From positions 124,001 through 188,000 of the forward strand of contig NZ_PYMA01000004.1 of the NCBI RefSeq assembly GCF_003026495.1: a DNA stretch of 64,000 bases, in the 5' to 3' direction. The notes beneath the pieces are model-generated. The model did no database searches and was not told the origin of the DNA. It saw nothing but the letters and a program-made list of their open reading frames with translations. This document shows positions 16,718 to 24,554 of the stretch, piece after piece (the first letter of the stretch is position 1; each line of letters begins with the position of its first letter). A program made the translations under genes and the position numbers. This DNA is from Photobacterium sanctipauli (GTDB lineage: Bacteria; Pseudomonadota; Gammaproteobacteria; Enterobacterales; Vibrionaceae).

Positions 16718-17965
16718 TTATTCTTGAAACTTTAATGCCATTTCAGATTTTTTCTTTATGCTAGCGATCAGCCAAATAAATGACAGTAGTGATATGAAGC
16801 TAATTAATATCATTGAAATCAACACAGTAGAGTAGTTACCTTGTAACCAAATCAGCGTACCTAGATAGGGTGCAAATGCTGAGCACAACAAATATGGTAG
16901 TGCAAGAGTACCTGAAATCACACCAAAGTTGTTTTGGCCCATTACTTCTCTTGTCACCATGGGCTTCATAATACTGATAACGCCGTAGCTGCCCCCTTGA
17001 AACAAAACAAACCCAATTAGTAGCCAGAAATGATTACCAGCGATTAAAAAAAGAGTGAGTGCAACATTAATACCGATAAAACAGAATAGAGTGGTGGTCA
17101 TTAGGTTTGTACGCTTATCTGTTAATGCTGACACAAGTCTTCCCAACACTTGCATCGGCCCAATTAAAGAGGCGATCAGTATAGCTGTAGCACTTGATAC
17201 CTCTCGCTCACTTAATATCGGCAGTAAGTGGCTAATGACAACCCCATGAGTAATGCCGAGCAATGAAAAGCTTATAGCTAAGAGCCAAAATAGCTTCTTA
17301 GTTAAGAAGAGGTACTGACTATTACCCGTATCTTTATTCTCTCTTACACTTGGTAAGTGCATCTTGCTACTGTGTTGTTGTATGTAACGCGCGCTGAATA
17401 AAAGCATCGGGCATGCAATAACTAAAGTGCTCACGCCAGCTAGCTTGATTGCACTCTCTAAACCGAACTCATTCATAACATAATGTGTGATGGGGAAGCA
17501 GATGGTACTGGCAAAACCTGCAACCAACGTAATGATGGTTATTGATTTTTTCGCATCTTGAGACCGATAGCGAATTAGAAATGCAAAGCAAGGCTCATAC
17601 AAACACCCAGCCATAGCAACCCCGATTCCTAGCCAAATTAAATAAAAGCCCCAAAGTGTCTCGACACTTCCTAGCATTAACATAAGTATGCCGCCACCCA
17701 AACCACATACTGTCAGCAGGTAAGGGCCCAGCCCGCGGTCAATAAACCTACCTGCAAGGGGTGAAAAGACGCCTGATACCCCAATTGCAAGTGTAAACGC
17801 CAAAGTGAGATCGCTACGTGACCATGAATGGTTTGCTTCCCATTCCAACAATGTAGCGGGAAAGATGTAATAAAGACTGGCCCATAATATGGTTTGAGCG
17901 GTTGCAAGCAAGATTGTGGCTAAGGTCATTTTCACTGTATTCGTCAATGGGGGTACAGCAATCAT
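16718..17965 (-). CDS. Major facilitator superfamily transporter
   Basis: A 415-residue protein with 12 predicted membrane helices. The MFS motif between helices 2 and 3 is seen as GVFSPLAGRFIDRGLGP, and a related copy (GPMQVLGRLVSALTDKR) starts the second half. The overall pattern (WEANHSWSRSDLTLAFTLAIG) is like monocarboxylate/oxalate-formate-type carriers that I have seen annotated only as MFS transporters; the substrate is unknown. It is transcribed away from the phosphatase-cyclase unit. Confidence 0.85.
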   Translation of the reverse strand: MIAVPPLTNTVKMTLATILLATAQTILWASLYYIFPATLLEWEANHSWSRSDLTLAFTLAIGVSGVFSPLAGRFIDRGLGPYLLTVCGLGGGILMLMLGSVETLWGFYLIWLGIGVAMAGCLYEPCFAFLIRYRSQDAKKSITIITLVAGFASTICFPITHYVMNEFGLESAIKLAGVSTLVIACPMLLFSARYIQQHSSKMHLPSVRENKDTGNSQYLFLTKKLFWLLAISFSLLGITHGVVISHLLPILSEREVSSATAILIASLIGPMQVLGRLVSALTDKRTNLMTTTLFCFIGINVALTLFLIAGNHFWLLIGFVLFQGGSYGVISIMKPMVTREVMGQNNFGVISGTLALPYLLCSAFAPYLGTLIWLQGNYSTVLISMILISFISLLSFIWLIASIKKKSEMALKFQE

Positions 17966-18157
17966 AATGGATTAGTATTTCAATTTTATTTTTCTAAAAA
18001 TATAGAAATATTTAGCTGATGAGTCAATTCAACAGTCATATTAATTGGCGTTTTTCTTCGATCAGTTCATAAGAGATTGTGTGGCATTTTGAATTTATGC
18101 TTGATAATTTACTGTAATCATTATGATAGTAATCAATTTTGTGGAAGAGCTGTTTAG

Positions 18158-18997
18158 ATGAGGATCCTCGGGAAGAAACGAAAGAGTGGACTACGTAGTT
18201 ACAGTCAAAAAGACGTTTCATACTTAATGTCCATTCAAGGGAAAGCAAGGTCACTTCCTTTCAACCAGGAGCGTGATCGTTTTTCTTTGCCGCATTCACC
18301 GGATACACAAGTGACCCCGTCACTTAATGCGAACCGAATAAAGGTAGGCGATACATTTCTTGCGATTGCTTCACAGTATCCTTTTGAACATCAACTAGAA
18401 AATCACTTTAAAATGCTCGTAGAAAACCGCACTCCGGTATTGCTAGTGCTTGCAAGTCTCGATGATATAGAGCGTGATCGCTTGCCCGAGTATTATGCAA
18501 AGTCAGGTCAATACGGGCAGATTAAGACTCAAGTTAAGCTTATTAACAAAGAAGCCTTTGGTGATGGCATCATTGCCAAAATCTATCAGCTTAATGTGTC
18601 AGGTTATGATGCATCGGTAACAATCCCTGTTGTACACGTATTTAATTGGCCTGATCATCAGACAGTGGGTGCTTCTGTGACTACACGCATTGTCACATTG
18701 CTGCAATCTATTCACGCTGAGACCGAAGGTTTTTATCAAGTAAGAGGAAGTCGTGCAGTGCTTGATGAGAACAAGCTACTACCTGTCATCCATTGTCGAG
18801 CCGGTGTGGGGCGCACCGGACAAATCATCACTGCAATGGCAATGCAGCGTTATCCTCATTTAAGTTTGGAAAATATTATTCAGTCTATCCGGGCATCGCG
18901 TAATGATTATATGGTTCAGACTCCGGTTCAAATGGACACGCTTGTACGCTTATATAACCGACGCTTGCAATACACGAGTTCAGGAGGGGGTATCTGA
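18158..18997 (+). CDS. YopH/SptP-type protein tyrosine phosphatase
   Basis: A 279-residue protein that is almost entirely a PTP catalytic domain. The P-loop HCRAGVGRTG places nucleophile Cys213 and Arg219; the mobile WPD loop is NWPDH with general acid Asp166; a late MVQTPVQMD segment fits the Q-loop. Several long stretches follow the Yersinia YopH catalytic domain as I remember it: SLNANRIKVGDT, LENHFKMLVENRTPVL, GDGIIAKIYQL, and IRASRNDYMVQ. YopH and SptP are type III effectors that dephosphorylate host proteins. Here the N-terminal secretion/chaperone and phosphotyrosine-binding region is replaced by about 50 basic residues, and no secretion genes are nearby. The stop codon overlaps the start of the class IV cyclase gene. 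Substrates may be bacterial or host. Confidence 0.88.
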   Translation: MRILGKKRKSGLRSYSQKDVSYLMSIQGKARSLPFNQERDRFSLPHSPDTQVTPSLNANRIKVGDTFLAIASQYPFEHQLENHFKMLVENRTPVLLVLASLDDIERDRLPEYYAKSGQYGQIKTQVKLINKEAFGDGIIAKIYQLNVSGYDASVTIPVVHVFNWPDHQTVGASVTTRIVTLLQSIHAETEGFYQVRGSRAVLDENKLLPVIHCRAGVGRTGQIITAMAMQRYPHLSLENIIQSIRASRNDYMVQTPVQMDTLVRLYNRRLQYTSSGGGI

Positions 18998-19557
18998 TGA
19001 GTACTGACCATTTCAATGGTAAATATGAGGTAGAGTTAAAGTATAGAATACAGTCAAAGACGAATTTTCTTAGTCTTTTAGCTCGTATGCCGCATGAGAT
19101 CATGTTTGAAGACAATATGGAACAGGATTGGTTTTTCGATACACCAGATCAGCATCTCAAGTCACAAGGTAAGAGTCTTAGTATTCGAGAGCTGGAGCCT
19201 TCAGGTATAAAACTCTGGATTGTAAAAGGGCCAGAACCAGATCGTTGTGAAGCGACCAATATTACAGACTCATCATCAGCTAAAAGTATGCTCGAAACGA
19301 TGGGTTATCAGGTCACCCTAACAGCAAAGAAAGTACGTAGTATCTATTTTATTGACGAGTACCATATTACTGTCGACTTCCTTGAAGGGATTGGTCGCTT
19401 TGCCGAGTTCGCAATTATGACTGATGATGAATCGAAGTTACTGGCTTGTCGCAAAGAGCTTGAATGCTTAGCTGAGAAATTTGGGCTAGGCGAGGGCGAT
19501 CTTGAATTTCGCTCTTATCGGCAGATGAGAGAAGAAAAAACGGATTGCTTGCTCTGA
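18997..19557 (+). CDS. cyaB: Class IV adenylate cyclase (CYTH fold, CyaB type)
   Basis: A 186-residue CYTH protein. The metal-binding ExExK motif is YEVELKYR (E11, E13, K15), followed by the strands LSIRELEPSGIKLWIVKGP, RSIYFIDEYHITVDFLEG and FAEFAIMTDDES, and FRSYRQM at the end. Length and motifs correspond closely to the class IV cyclases of Yersinia pestis and Aeromonas hydrophila, which make cAMP from ATP in a small soluble dimer. Thiamine-triphosphatase members of the CYTH family lack this GIKLWIVKGP context, so cyclase is favoured. Its ATG overlaps the stop of the phosphatase gene, indicating coupled translation. Confidence 0.88.
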   Translation: MSTDHFNGKYEVELKYRIQSKTNFLSLLARMPHEIMFEDNMEQDWFFDTPDQHLKSQGKSLSIRELEPSGIKLWIVKGPEPDRCEATNITDSSSAKSMLETMGYQVTLTAKKVRSIYFIDEYHITVDFLEGIGRFAEFAIMTDDESKLLACRKELECLAEKFGLGEGDLEFRSYRQMREEKTDCLL

Positions 19558-19566
19558 TACTTATGG

Positions 19567-19609
19567 CTTTGGCTTTCATAGATCCTGTTTCTGCCCATGA
19601 AAGCCAAAG
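19567..19609. repeat. 13-bp perfect inverted repeat after cyaB
   Basis: CTTTGGCTTTCAT and ATGAAAGCCAAAG pair perfectly around a 17-base loop, 10 bases after cyaB. It is followed by A7, not T's, so it is not a standard terminator on the plus strand, though it may still stabilise or end the transcript. Confidence 0.6.
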
Positions 19610-19848
19610 TAAAAAAACTAAGCTATGCGTATTAATTCAGCGGTACCGAACCCACATGTTTATTCATGTAATTTTTGGTAGGGGTTGTTTATAGGGCTTT
19701 CAGTCACTGCAAATGGGTTTGTTTTTCATTAATTTTCAGCAGGTTGTAGGCTTACTCGAATAAATAGAATTAAACAATAATTGCTTTTTTAACTTCTGCA
19801 TGGTTCATGTAGCGTAGGTTTCTTCGAGTTATGCTTACTGGAGAAATT

Positions 19849-20304
19849 ATGAAAACTCTGATCGCCGTTTTAATTATCATATCTAGTGCTAATTGCTTTA
19901 GTGCCGAAGATATTTCTATGTTAAACACCTTGAAGGGAAAACCTGCGACGCTATACGATATTGGAAAATTGAAGTTAGAAGTAGCAGCTTTGGAGATTAG
20001 CCGGCAAAAATCTGGGGAGCGTGTCAAAGGGACAAAGTTTACTCTTGATAAGGTAAGCACTATTGAAAGTGAAAACACTCTTGGGGTTAAGCTTTCATAT
20101 TCGGCTAGATCAAAATATATAACAGATAATAGCTGTAAACAGTTACAGTTAAACAATCAGTCTAAATTCAACCCTGAAGTGTTGGCTAAAGATTTATGGC
20201 CAATGCTTGATGAGAAAAGCTTAAAAGGTGTCTCTCGAAACTTAACTGTTGCGACAGAGTTAGTAGATGAAGATAACGATCAACTTACCATAGTTTGTTA
20301 CTAG
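19849..20304 (+). CDS. Hypothetical exported protein
   Basis: The start is ATG 19849, placed by GGAGA just upstream; an earlier in-frame ATG adds six residues. The signal peptide is about 20 residues (MKTLIAVLIIISSANCFSA). The mature 130 residues have no motif that I recognise; two cysteines (NSCKQL and the C-terminal IVCY) could form a disulfide. It is followed directly by a decayed insertion sequence, so it may belong to the accessory DNA here. Confidence 0.6.
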   Translation: MKTLIAVLIIISSANCFSAEDISMLNTLKGKPATLYDIGKLKLEVAALEISRQKSGERVKGTKFTLDKVSTIESENTLGVKLSYSARSKYITDNSCKQLQLNNQSKFNPEVLAKDLWPMLDEKSLKGVSRNLTVATELVDEDNDQLTIVCY

Positions 20305-20339
20305 TAGTTACGGTGCTGTGTTACCGAAACAATCACCGA

Positions 20340-20617
20340 AACGACGAGGCCGGTAAACGCTCGGTGAGTGGCTAAAGTCAGCGTATTTTTGCTTGAGCAA
20401 ATTCAAGCAACGGTAACGAATGCTGTCGTTAATCTTATTCGACGACGGTTTGTGCCTCGGCGTTGATGAGCAAGGCCAGCGGCACCGGTAAACATTGTAC
20501 CTGGCGAACGCTGAGAGAAAGGACACGTGCAGGATCGGAACGACGAATCCGATGTTCGCACACATCACGGATAGCACTCAGGCGTAAAATCTCTTTATCA
20601 TTCATGGTTACCAACAT
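20340..20617 (-). pseudogene. Decayed ISNCY-type transposase, N-terminal remnant
   Basis: The minus strand encodes an HTH start typical of ISNCY-type transposases (MNDKEILRLSAIRDVCEHRI, then SLSVRQVQ) and then leaves frame. The next conserved piece, GAAGLAHQRRG, is in a second frame, and INDSIRYRCLNLLKQKYADF in a third. At least two frameshifts and loss of the catalytic C-terminal part therefore make this a dead fragment of about 90 codons. Confidence 0.7.
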
Positions 20618-20671
20618 CTTCAGTTTATCTCACACAGACATGACAGAGTCTGATCAACATAGGAAAAACAG

Positions 20672-20710
20672 GACATTTTAACTTTGCAGAAAAGAGACAT
20701 TTTAACTTTG
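20672..20710. repeat. Two 15-bp direct repeats at the end of the IS remnant
   Basis: GACATTTTAACTTTG occurs at 20672-20686 and 20696-20710, a 24-base period, upstream of the broken transposase start. This looks like the subterminal transposase-binding repeats of the element's end. The following 250 bases to 20961 show no gene. Confidence 0.6.
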
Positions 20711-20961
20711 GAGCATCACTACCAATGCGCATTATGTATATTATGTTAAATAGGGTGTATGGGTATCGGCACGTGTACTTACCTAGGTATCCACATAACA
20801 CCACTCTTCTTTATGGTACATGCTTGGTAAAGTCAGTGCGCGAATCTACTGTACAATTTAACAGTATTAGCTATTTACCATAAAATAGGTAATTAACACT
20901 TTGTTTTAATCCCCGCTGCAAATGGTCAGTTTGCCTTGTGCTTAACACCTCATGCTAATTA

Positions 20962-21522
20962 CTAGCGCACATCAAAGCTCCTTTTTACGAGCTTTAATGT
21001 TTGAAAAGCACAACGTTCGAACATGTCATTATCTGAAGTTAGATCTAGTGAGAATACATCACCCAATGTTTGTTTTGGTGTATCAAAAAATTGAATTTTT
21101 GGGAGCTTGTTTCTTGCCCCAAACTTTTTCACCAACCTAACTTCAGGCGACTTAACTCTGACACCAAACAATGCAGTGTTATGACCTAACGTCTTTGCAT
21201 GCAAACATGCGCTGTAAAAAAGCAATCCTCCAATAGCCTTGCCTCTATATTGCGGAAGAACTACCGCACGGCTAATTTCAACTACTGAGTCTTGTCCTGT
21301 TTTCTTTAGAGTGTTGTTGGACCACTCATAGAATAAACCCGATTTTGCTTTAGTAACTCTAATCGACGCAATTAATTTTCCATTAAGCTCTAAGCTATGA
21401 TGAAAAGCCTTGCTGTCAAAACTATCCATCCATAATTGTGGTCGACCTGAGTAACAAGCACTCCTGAGTATAGCTATATCCTTATTCCAATTTGCATGTG
21501 CTCGCCAAGTTATTGTCTTCAC
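20962..21522 (-). CDS. GNAT-fold acyltransferase in a two-gene unit
   Basis: A 186-residue protein with a GNAT core: a strand ending in VVEISRAVVLPQYRG and the acetyl-CoA loop QYRGKAIGGLLFYSACLHAKTLG (motif A, about residues 90-112), then a VRVKSPEVRLVKKFGAR segment. The EISRAVVLPQYRG pattern recalls the autoinducer-synthase and N-acyl-amino-acid-synthase branch as well as ordinary acetyltransferases, so the acyl donor is open. Its ATG overlaps the stop of the upstream diiron-protein gene by four bases, implying a shared pathway. Confidence 0.7.
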   Translation of the reverse strand: MKTITWRAHANWNKDIAILRSACYSGRPQLWMDSFDSKAFHHSLELNGKLIASIRVTKAKSGLFYEWSNNTLKKTGQDSVVEISRAVVLPQYRGKAIGGLLFYSACLHAKTLGHNTALFGVRVKSPEVRLVKKFGARNKLPKIQFFDTPKQTLGDVFSLDLTSDNDMFERCAFQTLKLVKRSFDVR

Positions 21523-22133
21523 ATGGTATTCACTTCGTTTTTGATATCGTTCAACATTGCGATGTATTGATTACCAGTCATCGTCAAGTTTTGTATGATG
21601 CTCTGTTGTTCATTAACACTATTTGCTAATCGTAATGCTTTATCGATCTGGTCAGGATCTGCTTCGATATGAACTTGTATGAAAGATGTCGACTTTTCTC
21701 CATGTATTTTAAGAATGTTTTCAACATATTCTTTTGACACATTAGCAGCAAGCCCTTCTAGGGCTATAGCCCAACCCAAATTCCCTACTCCATTGGTCGA
21801 TTTTGCTATCGCGATTTGATTAAAATACAAGGCTCGAGTTGATGGTAGTTCGATATAAGTGTCTATATTGCCGCCCATAGATTTAAGGTCAGCTAGCGCA
21901 AGGTTTTCATGTCCTTGCTCCTCAGTGGAATGTGTTGACCATCGTCGCTTAATTGACTCATCAGATGCTGCTTGTGAAAACAAGTCCAATAAAGTTACTG
22001 AGTGAGATGTATAAAAGTAGGTTTGGGCAAGCCAGTGCTTATAACGTTTGGAGTCACAAAGGTCGAATTGCTCAATTGCTTCGACCATGCTTGACACAAC
22101 TTGGTTGTAACTTGTTTCTGGTTCGCCAAGCAT
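21519..22133 (-). CDS. Haem-oxygenase-like diiron (HDO/TenA-fold) protein
   Basis: A 204-residue all-helical protein preceded by an AGAGGTGG ribosome-binding site. Candidate metal ligands occur in the order known for haem-oxygenase-like diiron oxidases: THSTEEQGHENLALADL, AIALEGLAANVSKEY and VHIEADPDQIDKA. Such enzymes (UndA, CADD and related proteins) oxidise fatty acids, amino acids or tyrosine-derived groups. TenA or PqqC relatives are alternatives, but the Glu/His pattern favours a diiron enzyme. It forms a tight operon with the GNAT gene downstream. Confidence 0.7.
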   Translation of the reverse strand: MLGEPETSYNQVVSSMVEAIEQFDLCDSKRYKHWLAQTYFYTSHSVTLLDLFSQAASDESIKRRWSTHSTEEQGHENLALADLKSMGGNIDTYIELPSTRALYFNQIAIAKSTNGVGNLGWAIALEGLAANVSKEYVENILKIHGEKSTSFIQVHIEADPDQIDKALRLANSVNEQQSIIQNLTMTGNQYIAMLNDIKNEVNTM

Positions 22134-22196
22134 GTTCCACCTCTATACATTCGTATATGCTTTTATACGGAACAGTATAGTTCCTTAGTAAAAAGG

Positions 22197-22222
22197 AAAG
22201 CCTGGCTTTTTGGCCAGGCTTT
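22197..22222 (-). terminator. Terminator after yciH
   Basis: AAAGCCTGGC and GCCAGGCTTT pair around the short loop; on the minus strand the stem continues into CCTTTTT. Confidence 0.85.
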
Positions 22223-22252
22223 GGGATTTTGCGTACTGATTAAGCGAGTAAC

Positions 22253-22576
22253 TTAACCGCCGGCCAATTTTACGGTGTGACCTTTTTTCTCTAGCGCCGC
22301 TTTAATCACGTCACGCTTATCGCCTTGGATTTCGATGTTGCCATCTTTTACTGAACCGCCACAGCCGCACACTTTCTTAAGCTCTGCAGCTAGCAACTTC
22401 AATTGTGCATCTTCAAGATCCAGCCCGGAAACGATGCAAACACCTTTACCTTTACGGCCTTTGGTTTGTCGCTGAATGCGCACAATGCCATCACCTTTAG
22501 GACGCTCGGCTTTTGGCTTGTCTTCTTTGATGCGACCAGTTTCGGTTGAGAATACTAAGCGGCTGTTATCACTCAT
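22253..22576 (-). CDS. yciH: SUI1/eIF1-family translation factor YciH
   Basis: A 107-residue SUI1-fold protein. The conserved core GVCIVSGLDLEDAQLKLLAAELKKVCGCGG (written in part) and EIQGDKRDVIKAALEKKG is diagnostic. YciH resembles eukaryotic eIF1 and affects initiation fidelity and stress-related translation. The basic linker of about residues 18-45 (QRQTKGRKGKG) suits RNA contact. Single-gene transcript with its own terminator. Confidence 0.93.
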   Translation of the reverse strand: MSDNSRLVFSTETGRIKEDKPKAERPKGDGIVRIQRQTKGRKGKGVCIVSGLDLEDAQLKLLAAELKKVCGCGGSVKDGNIEIQGDKRDVIKAALEKKGHTVKLAGG

Positions 22577-22694
22577 TTGAAAAATCTCGTTTATTTACTT
22601 TGATTTGTGAACCAGGTAATAACTTCAAAGATGATATTTGCGCATTACCTGAACACGAATATTATCAATATTAGGCCCTTGAATGGAAACAGTT

Positions 22695-23300
22695 ATGATT
22701 AAAAACGTTATATTTGATCTCGGAGCCGTGCTGTTCGAGTGGAACCCTGAGCAGATAGTAGCCTCTTTTACCGATTCTGAGTCTGAACGACAGCTTTTGT
22801 TTGATCATGTACTCAGACATCCTGATTGGCTTTCGTTAGACCGAGGTACCATGTTGATGGCTGAAGCGATACCTAAATTTGCAGCCCGTACCGGTGTTAG
22901 TGAGTCTCGGATGGAAGATTTTTTTGAGCATATTCAAAGCACCCTAACGATCATTCCTGAAACCGAGTTGCTGATTGACCAGGTACAAAGTTGTGGTTAT
23001 TCGGCGTATTTTCTTACTAACATGAGCAGTGCTTTCTTTGAAAAATTGAACGAAAAGCATAACTTATATGGTTGGTTTGACGGTGGCCTCGTATCAGGTA
23101 AAGAGCTTATGATTAAGCCTGAGCCCGATATCTTTTCAAATTTGGTGATGCGCTTCGCTATTGCACCTGAAGAATCTTTGTTTATTGATGACCAGTCAGT
23201 GAATGTTGAAGCTGCACATGCACTTGGGTTTCAGGTGCATCAGTTTGAAGAACCTTCAGAAAGCTGCACTAAGATTCGTAATTTGCTAAAAATTAACTAA
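22695..23300 (+). CDS. HAD-superfamily phosphatase, YihX-like
   Basis: Start at 22695, spaced correctly from GGAAAC, gives 201 residues; four extra residues are possible. HAD motif I is VIFDLGAVLFEW (nucleophile in FDLG), motif II is FLTNMS, motif III is the Lys in LMIKPEPDIF, and motif IV is FIDDQSVNVEAAHALG. The DLG form of motif I and the cap size fit the YihX branch, which removes phosphate from sugar phosphates such as glucose-1-phosphate. Substrate not determinable. Confidence 0.85.
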   Translation: MIKNVIFDLGAVLFEWNPEQIVASFTDSESERQLLFDHVLRHPDWLSLDRGTMLMAEAIPKFAARTGVSESRMEDFFEHIQSTLTIIPETELLIDQVQSCGYSAYFLTNMSSAFFEKLNEKHNLYGWFDGGLVSGKELMIKPEPDIFSNLVMRFAIAPEESLFIDDQSVNVEAAHALGFQVHQFEEPSESCTKIRNLLKIN

Positions 23301-23388
23301 TCTATTCTAGATAGATCCTATGAATTCATATAACGTTCATCTATGTCTTGTCACACTATAGATAAATGACCAAATGCTAGGAGCTTTT

Positions 23389-23889
23389 GTGAAGAAATTT
23401 TTCATTCCCCTAATACTGTTTTCAATGATTAGCTCGAATGCTGTTATGGCAGAGTCTAAAAAATCGATTGTTGGTCAAGTAGAAACCATTAAGGTACACG
23501 AGTTAGATTTAGATTATCTAGCACGTATTGATACCGGTGCAGCCACCACATCAATTCACGCAACTGACATCAAAGTTGTTGGTGAAGATAGCAAAAGTGA
23601 CGATATGCGCGATCACTTAGGCCATAAGGTGTCGTTTACGTCTGTTAATGAAAAAGGTGAAGAAGCCGAGTTCGAAGGTAAAATCGTTAAAGTCAGTAAA
23701 ATCCGAAATGCACAAGGTGTTGAGCGCCGCTATGCTGTTAAAATGGATTTAGGCTGGAACGGTGAACATAAAGAAGTGGCGGTTAACCTTCGTGACCGTA
23801 GTAAATTAGAATACAAATTACTCATTGGTCGCAACTGGCTAGAAGGTAGTTATCTAGTTGATGTTGATAAATCTGATGATGATGATTAA
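23389..23889 (+). CDS. Exported retropepsin-like protein (RimB/'ATP-dependent Zn protease' family)
   Basis: GTG 23389 is preferred because AGGAG lies five bases before it; an ATG 15 bases upstream is less well placed. A signal peptide of about 20 residues (ending NAVMA) precedes a domain with YLARIDTGAATTSIHA, the DTGA active-site-like motif of the PF05618 family, and ends in LLIGRNWLEGSYLVDVD. Cytoplasmic relatives process RimK-made poly-glutamate tails; exported Vibrio versions have unknown targets. The name 'ATP-dependent zinc protease' in databases is misleading. Confidence 0.8.
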   Translation: MKKFFIPLILFSMISSNAVMAESKKSIVGQVETIKVHELDLDYLARIDTGAATTSIHATDIKVVGEDSKSDDMRDHLGHKVSFTSVNEKGEEAEFEGKIVKVSKIRNAQGVERRYAVKMDLGWNGEHKEVAVNLRDRSKLEYKLLIGRNWLEGSYLVDVDKSDDDD

Positions 23890-23916
23890 ACATTCAGTTT
23901 GACGTTGAACATAAAC

Positions 23917-23946
23917 AAAAAACGGCTACATTAAGTAGCCGTTTTT
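23917..23946 (+). terminator. Bidirectional rho-independent terminator
   Basis: AAAAACGGCTAC and GTAGCCGTTTTT form a perfect stem with a 5-base loop and U-rich ends on both strands, serving the convergent genes on either side. Confidence 0.9.
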
Positions 23947-23968
23947 CTATTAGTACCCTGCTCTATTT

Positions 23969-24338
23969 TCATCGTTGCTGCTGTGCTTGTTGGCGTTTGA
24001 GCAATACAAGATCAAGGTGTTTTTTAATGGCTGCAGGTGAACCTTTCAATAATTTACCAGCAAGCATGACATACCAGCCATTCGCTTCACCATTATCATT
24101 GATTAATTTGAAGCCTTTATAATCTTCTATTTTTTGAGCTGCCTGCTTGGTTTGATTGCCGACACCTTCGAACTTTTCTGGTGGCATGAAAGCTTTCATA
24201 TCACACCACCAATCAATACTTTTCTTTACCAGAGTAAGCTTATTGGTAATAACTGAGCCATTGATAGTCGTTTTCCAACCGTCTGGCGCACCAGATGCAT
24301 TCTCTATGTTATGACCTCTATGAAACAGTCGTTTCTTC
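23969..24338 (-). CDS. DUF3319-like small protein
   Basis: Start ATG 24338 gives 122 residues beginning MKKRLFHRGHNIENASG; an extra 22-residue leader is possible but unconvincing. The sequence contains two similar segments, GWKTTINGSVITNKLTLVKKSID and GWYVMLAGKLLKGSPAAIKKHLD, suggesting an internal duplication. It resembles the Vibrio DUF3319 family, whose function is unknown. The C-terminus is rich in Gln and Arg. Confidence 0.6.
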
Positions 24339-24529
24339 ATTTGAGCCCCATTGTTTGAGTTATATTTTTTTAAGCAATGGCTTTTTGACTTTACAAACTT
24401 CACTCACTGTGATGTTAATTGAAGCATTGATAAAGTATTTTGTCTTGTTATTAAGCATATTATTTATCTGGTATGTGAAACAAGCACAAATTTACGTTAA
24501 TCGTATATCAAACTGTTATAATTACCTAA

Positions 24530-24546
24530 TTATAGTGCATTAGAGA
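24530..24546 (+). repeat. 17-bp direct repeat, left copy (candidate att site)
   Basis: TTATAGTGCATTAGAGA lies 8 bases before the integrase start codon and is identical to the copy at 25595-25611. Confidence 0.65.
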
Positions 24547-24554
24547 TCGTTCAA

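Noticed and set aside
18158..18997. Dual-specificity or cyanobacterial-type phosphatase instead of YopH-type PTP
   Set aside because: The NWPDH loop, HCRAGVGRTG loop and several flanking stretches agree specifically with the YopH/SptP group.
18997..19557. Thiamine triphosphatase or triphosphate tunnel enzyme
   Set aside because: The CYTH fold fits both, but length and the internal motifs agree with class IV cyclases, so the hydrolase reading is less likely.
20308..20577. An intact 89-residue protein on the minus strand
   Set aside because: Its C-terminal segment matches part of an ISNCY-type transposase, but its N-terminal part is out of frame with the element, so it is part of the pseudogene.
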